NCBI GenBank assembly: GCA_018241505.1
Contig: JAFEDS010000031.1
Span: 118,472-182,471 of the forward strand
Reading direction: 5' to 3'
Source of the DNA: Pseudomonadota bacterium
Lineage (GTDB): Bacteria > Pseudomonadota > Gammaproteobacteria > Steroidobacterales > Steroidobacteraceae
DNA length: 64,000 nt
This document shows positions 63,237 through 64,000 of this stretch, one piece after another. The position numbers and the translations under genes are program-made. The notes under the pieces are model-generated. The model did no database searches. It was not told where the DNA came from and saw only the letters and a list, made by a program, of their open reading frames with translations. Each line of letters starts with the position of its first letter. Positions within the stretch are counted from its first letter, which is position 1.

Positions 63237-64000
63237 ACTTTGAGATCCCCCGCATCGTCATTGCCGGTGCGTCTTCCAACGTCGGCAAGACCACGATCAC
63301 TGCCGGGTTGATTGCAGCGCTCAAGCAGAGGGGTTTGCGAGTTCAGCCGTTCAAGTGCGGACCGGACTACGTAGACCCAAGTTACCACGAACGTGCCGCG
63401 GGCCGACCGTGCCGTAACCTCGATACGTGGATGCTGAGCGACTCGCAATTGCTCCAGTCGTTCGCGCGTGCGTGTCAGGATGCTGACATCGCCGTCGTTG
63501 AAGGCGTGATGGGTCTCTACGACGGCAGTGATTGGCACGACGAACGCGGTTCGACAGCACAAATCGCCAAGTTGCTGAACGCACCGGTGTTGGTGGTCTT
63601 TGATATATCGGGGTCGGCGCGGAGCGCGGCAGCCGCTGTTCTTGGGTACACGCACTTCGATCCTGCGGTTGCGATTCGCGGTGTAGTGCTCAATTTTGCG
63701 GGGTCGGAGGGGCATGCGTTGGGATGCGCCGGCGCAATCCATGCCGCCACTTCGTTGCCCATGCTGGGGTGGCTGCCTCGCGACACGCAATTGGCAATTC
63801 CCGAGCGGCACCTTGGGTTGGTGCCCGGAGGAGAGCAGGTCGACAGCGACGCGCTGATTGTACAGATGGCGGCGGCGGTTGGGGCGCGGTTTGATGTGGA
63901 TGGAATTGTGGCGATCGCACGATCGCCCACGCGAGCAGGAGCCGCAGCGAGCACCGCGTCAGCCGCCCCCGCGCCAGCCGCCACCGCCGCGCCAGCCGCC
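63233..64000 (+). CDS. cobB: Cobyrinate a,c-diamide synthase, N-terminal part (runs off the window)
   Basis: The first 256 codons of a CobB/CbiA-type amidotransferase, which amidates cobyrinate with ATP and glutamine. The TTG start overlaps the cobO stop (TTGA) and gives MNFEIPRIVIAGASSNVGKT with the dethiobiotin-synthetase-like P-loop, then CGPDYVDPSYHERAAGRPCR, VVEGVMGLYDGSD and MLGWLPRDTQLAIPERHLG. The last 25 residues in the window are Ala/Pro-rich (AGAAASTASAAPAPAATAAP), apparently a flexible linker ahead of the glutamine amidotransferase domain, which lies outside. No stop occurs before the window edge. Confidence 0.92.
   Translation, partial: MNFEIPRIVIAGASSNVGKTTITAGLIAALKQRGLRVQPFKCGPDYVDPSYHERAAGRPCRNLDTWMLSDSQLLQSFARACQDADIAVVEGVMGLYDGSDWHDERGSTAQIAKLLNAPVLVVFDISGSARSAAAAVLGYTHFDPAVAIRGVVLNFAGSEGHALGCAGAIHAATSLPMLGWLPRDTQLAIPERHLGLVPGGEQVDSDALIVQMAAAVGARFDVDGIVAIARSPTRAGAAASTASAAPAPAATAAPAA

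Overview
This is a GC-rich, densely coded stretch of a gammaproteobacterial chromosome. The core gene order (rne / rluC; yceF, yceD-rpmF-plsX-fabH; clpS-clpA, infA, aat, trxB, ftsK-lolA-rarA-crcB-serS) is that of gammaproteobacteria. The many TonB-dependent receptors, the lexA-imuA-imuB-dnaE2 mutasome operon and the GH67/GH3 enzymes fit a Steroidobacteraceae/Nevskiales/Xanthomonadales-like free-living heterotroph. That placement is inferred from gene content only. I see no insertion sequence, prophage, CRISPR array or rRNA. One tRNA, tRNA-Ser(UGA), is present.

Layout. 1-5.1 kb: start of rne, rluC, a Maf-type pyrophosphatase, then the yceD-rpmF-plsX-fabH operon, which stops at fabH instead of continuing to fabD/fabG/acpP. 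5.2-13 kb: an OprI/Lpp-like lipoprotein, a structured intergenic region, then the SOS operon lexA-imuA-imuB-dnaE2 behind two tandem LexA boxes, followed by a GntR-type regulator with two winged helices. 13-19.4 kb (minus): a small acidic protein and the type II secretion genes gspC-D-E-F. 19.6-31.6 kb: housekeeping, including the N-degron machinery (ClpS, ClpA, Aat), thioredoxin reductase, FtsK, LolA, RarA, a fluoride channel and SerRS. 31.5-37.3 kb (minus): a hydrolase operon (phosphodiesterase, GH67 alpha-glucuronidase, GH3 glycosidase) pointing to glucuronoxylan use. 37.4-40.6 kb: a CFA-synthase-like methyltransferase overlapping a geranylgeranyl-reductase-type flavoprotein, tRNA-Ser, and a DsbG-like protein.

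40.6-63 kb is the accessory, catabolic part. A minus-strand TonB receptor is followed by a lipo-Tat gluconate-2-dehydrogenase-type small subunit and a GMC oxidoreductase. A MarR-like regulator and an amidase follow. A plus-strand run then holds a trimethylamine-dehydrogenase-like flavoprotein, a GbcA-like Rieske oxygenase and an MFS transporter, then a second TonB receptor, a TAP-like serine peptidase, a TPR-sulfotransferase, a class V PLP enzyme and an M14 carboxypeptidase. The window ends with cobO and the first two thirds of a cobB-type gene.

The most interesting parts are: (i) the flavoprotein-Rieske-MFS operon, whose flavoprotein lacks the flavin-linking Cys and an active-site His of trimethylamine dehydrogenase and whose Rieske domain has stretched ligand spacing; (ii) the receptor-peptidase-sulfotransferase-PLP-M14 cassette, driven by a promoter overlaid with two 20-bp-spaced repeats; (iii) the CFA-like/flavoprotein pair with a changed active-site residue; (iv) an ImuB that seems to lack part of its N-terminal polymerase fold; and (v) mutually exclusive RNA-type foldings upstream of lexA.
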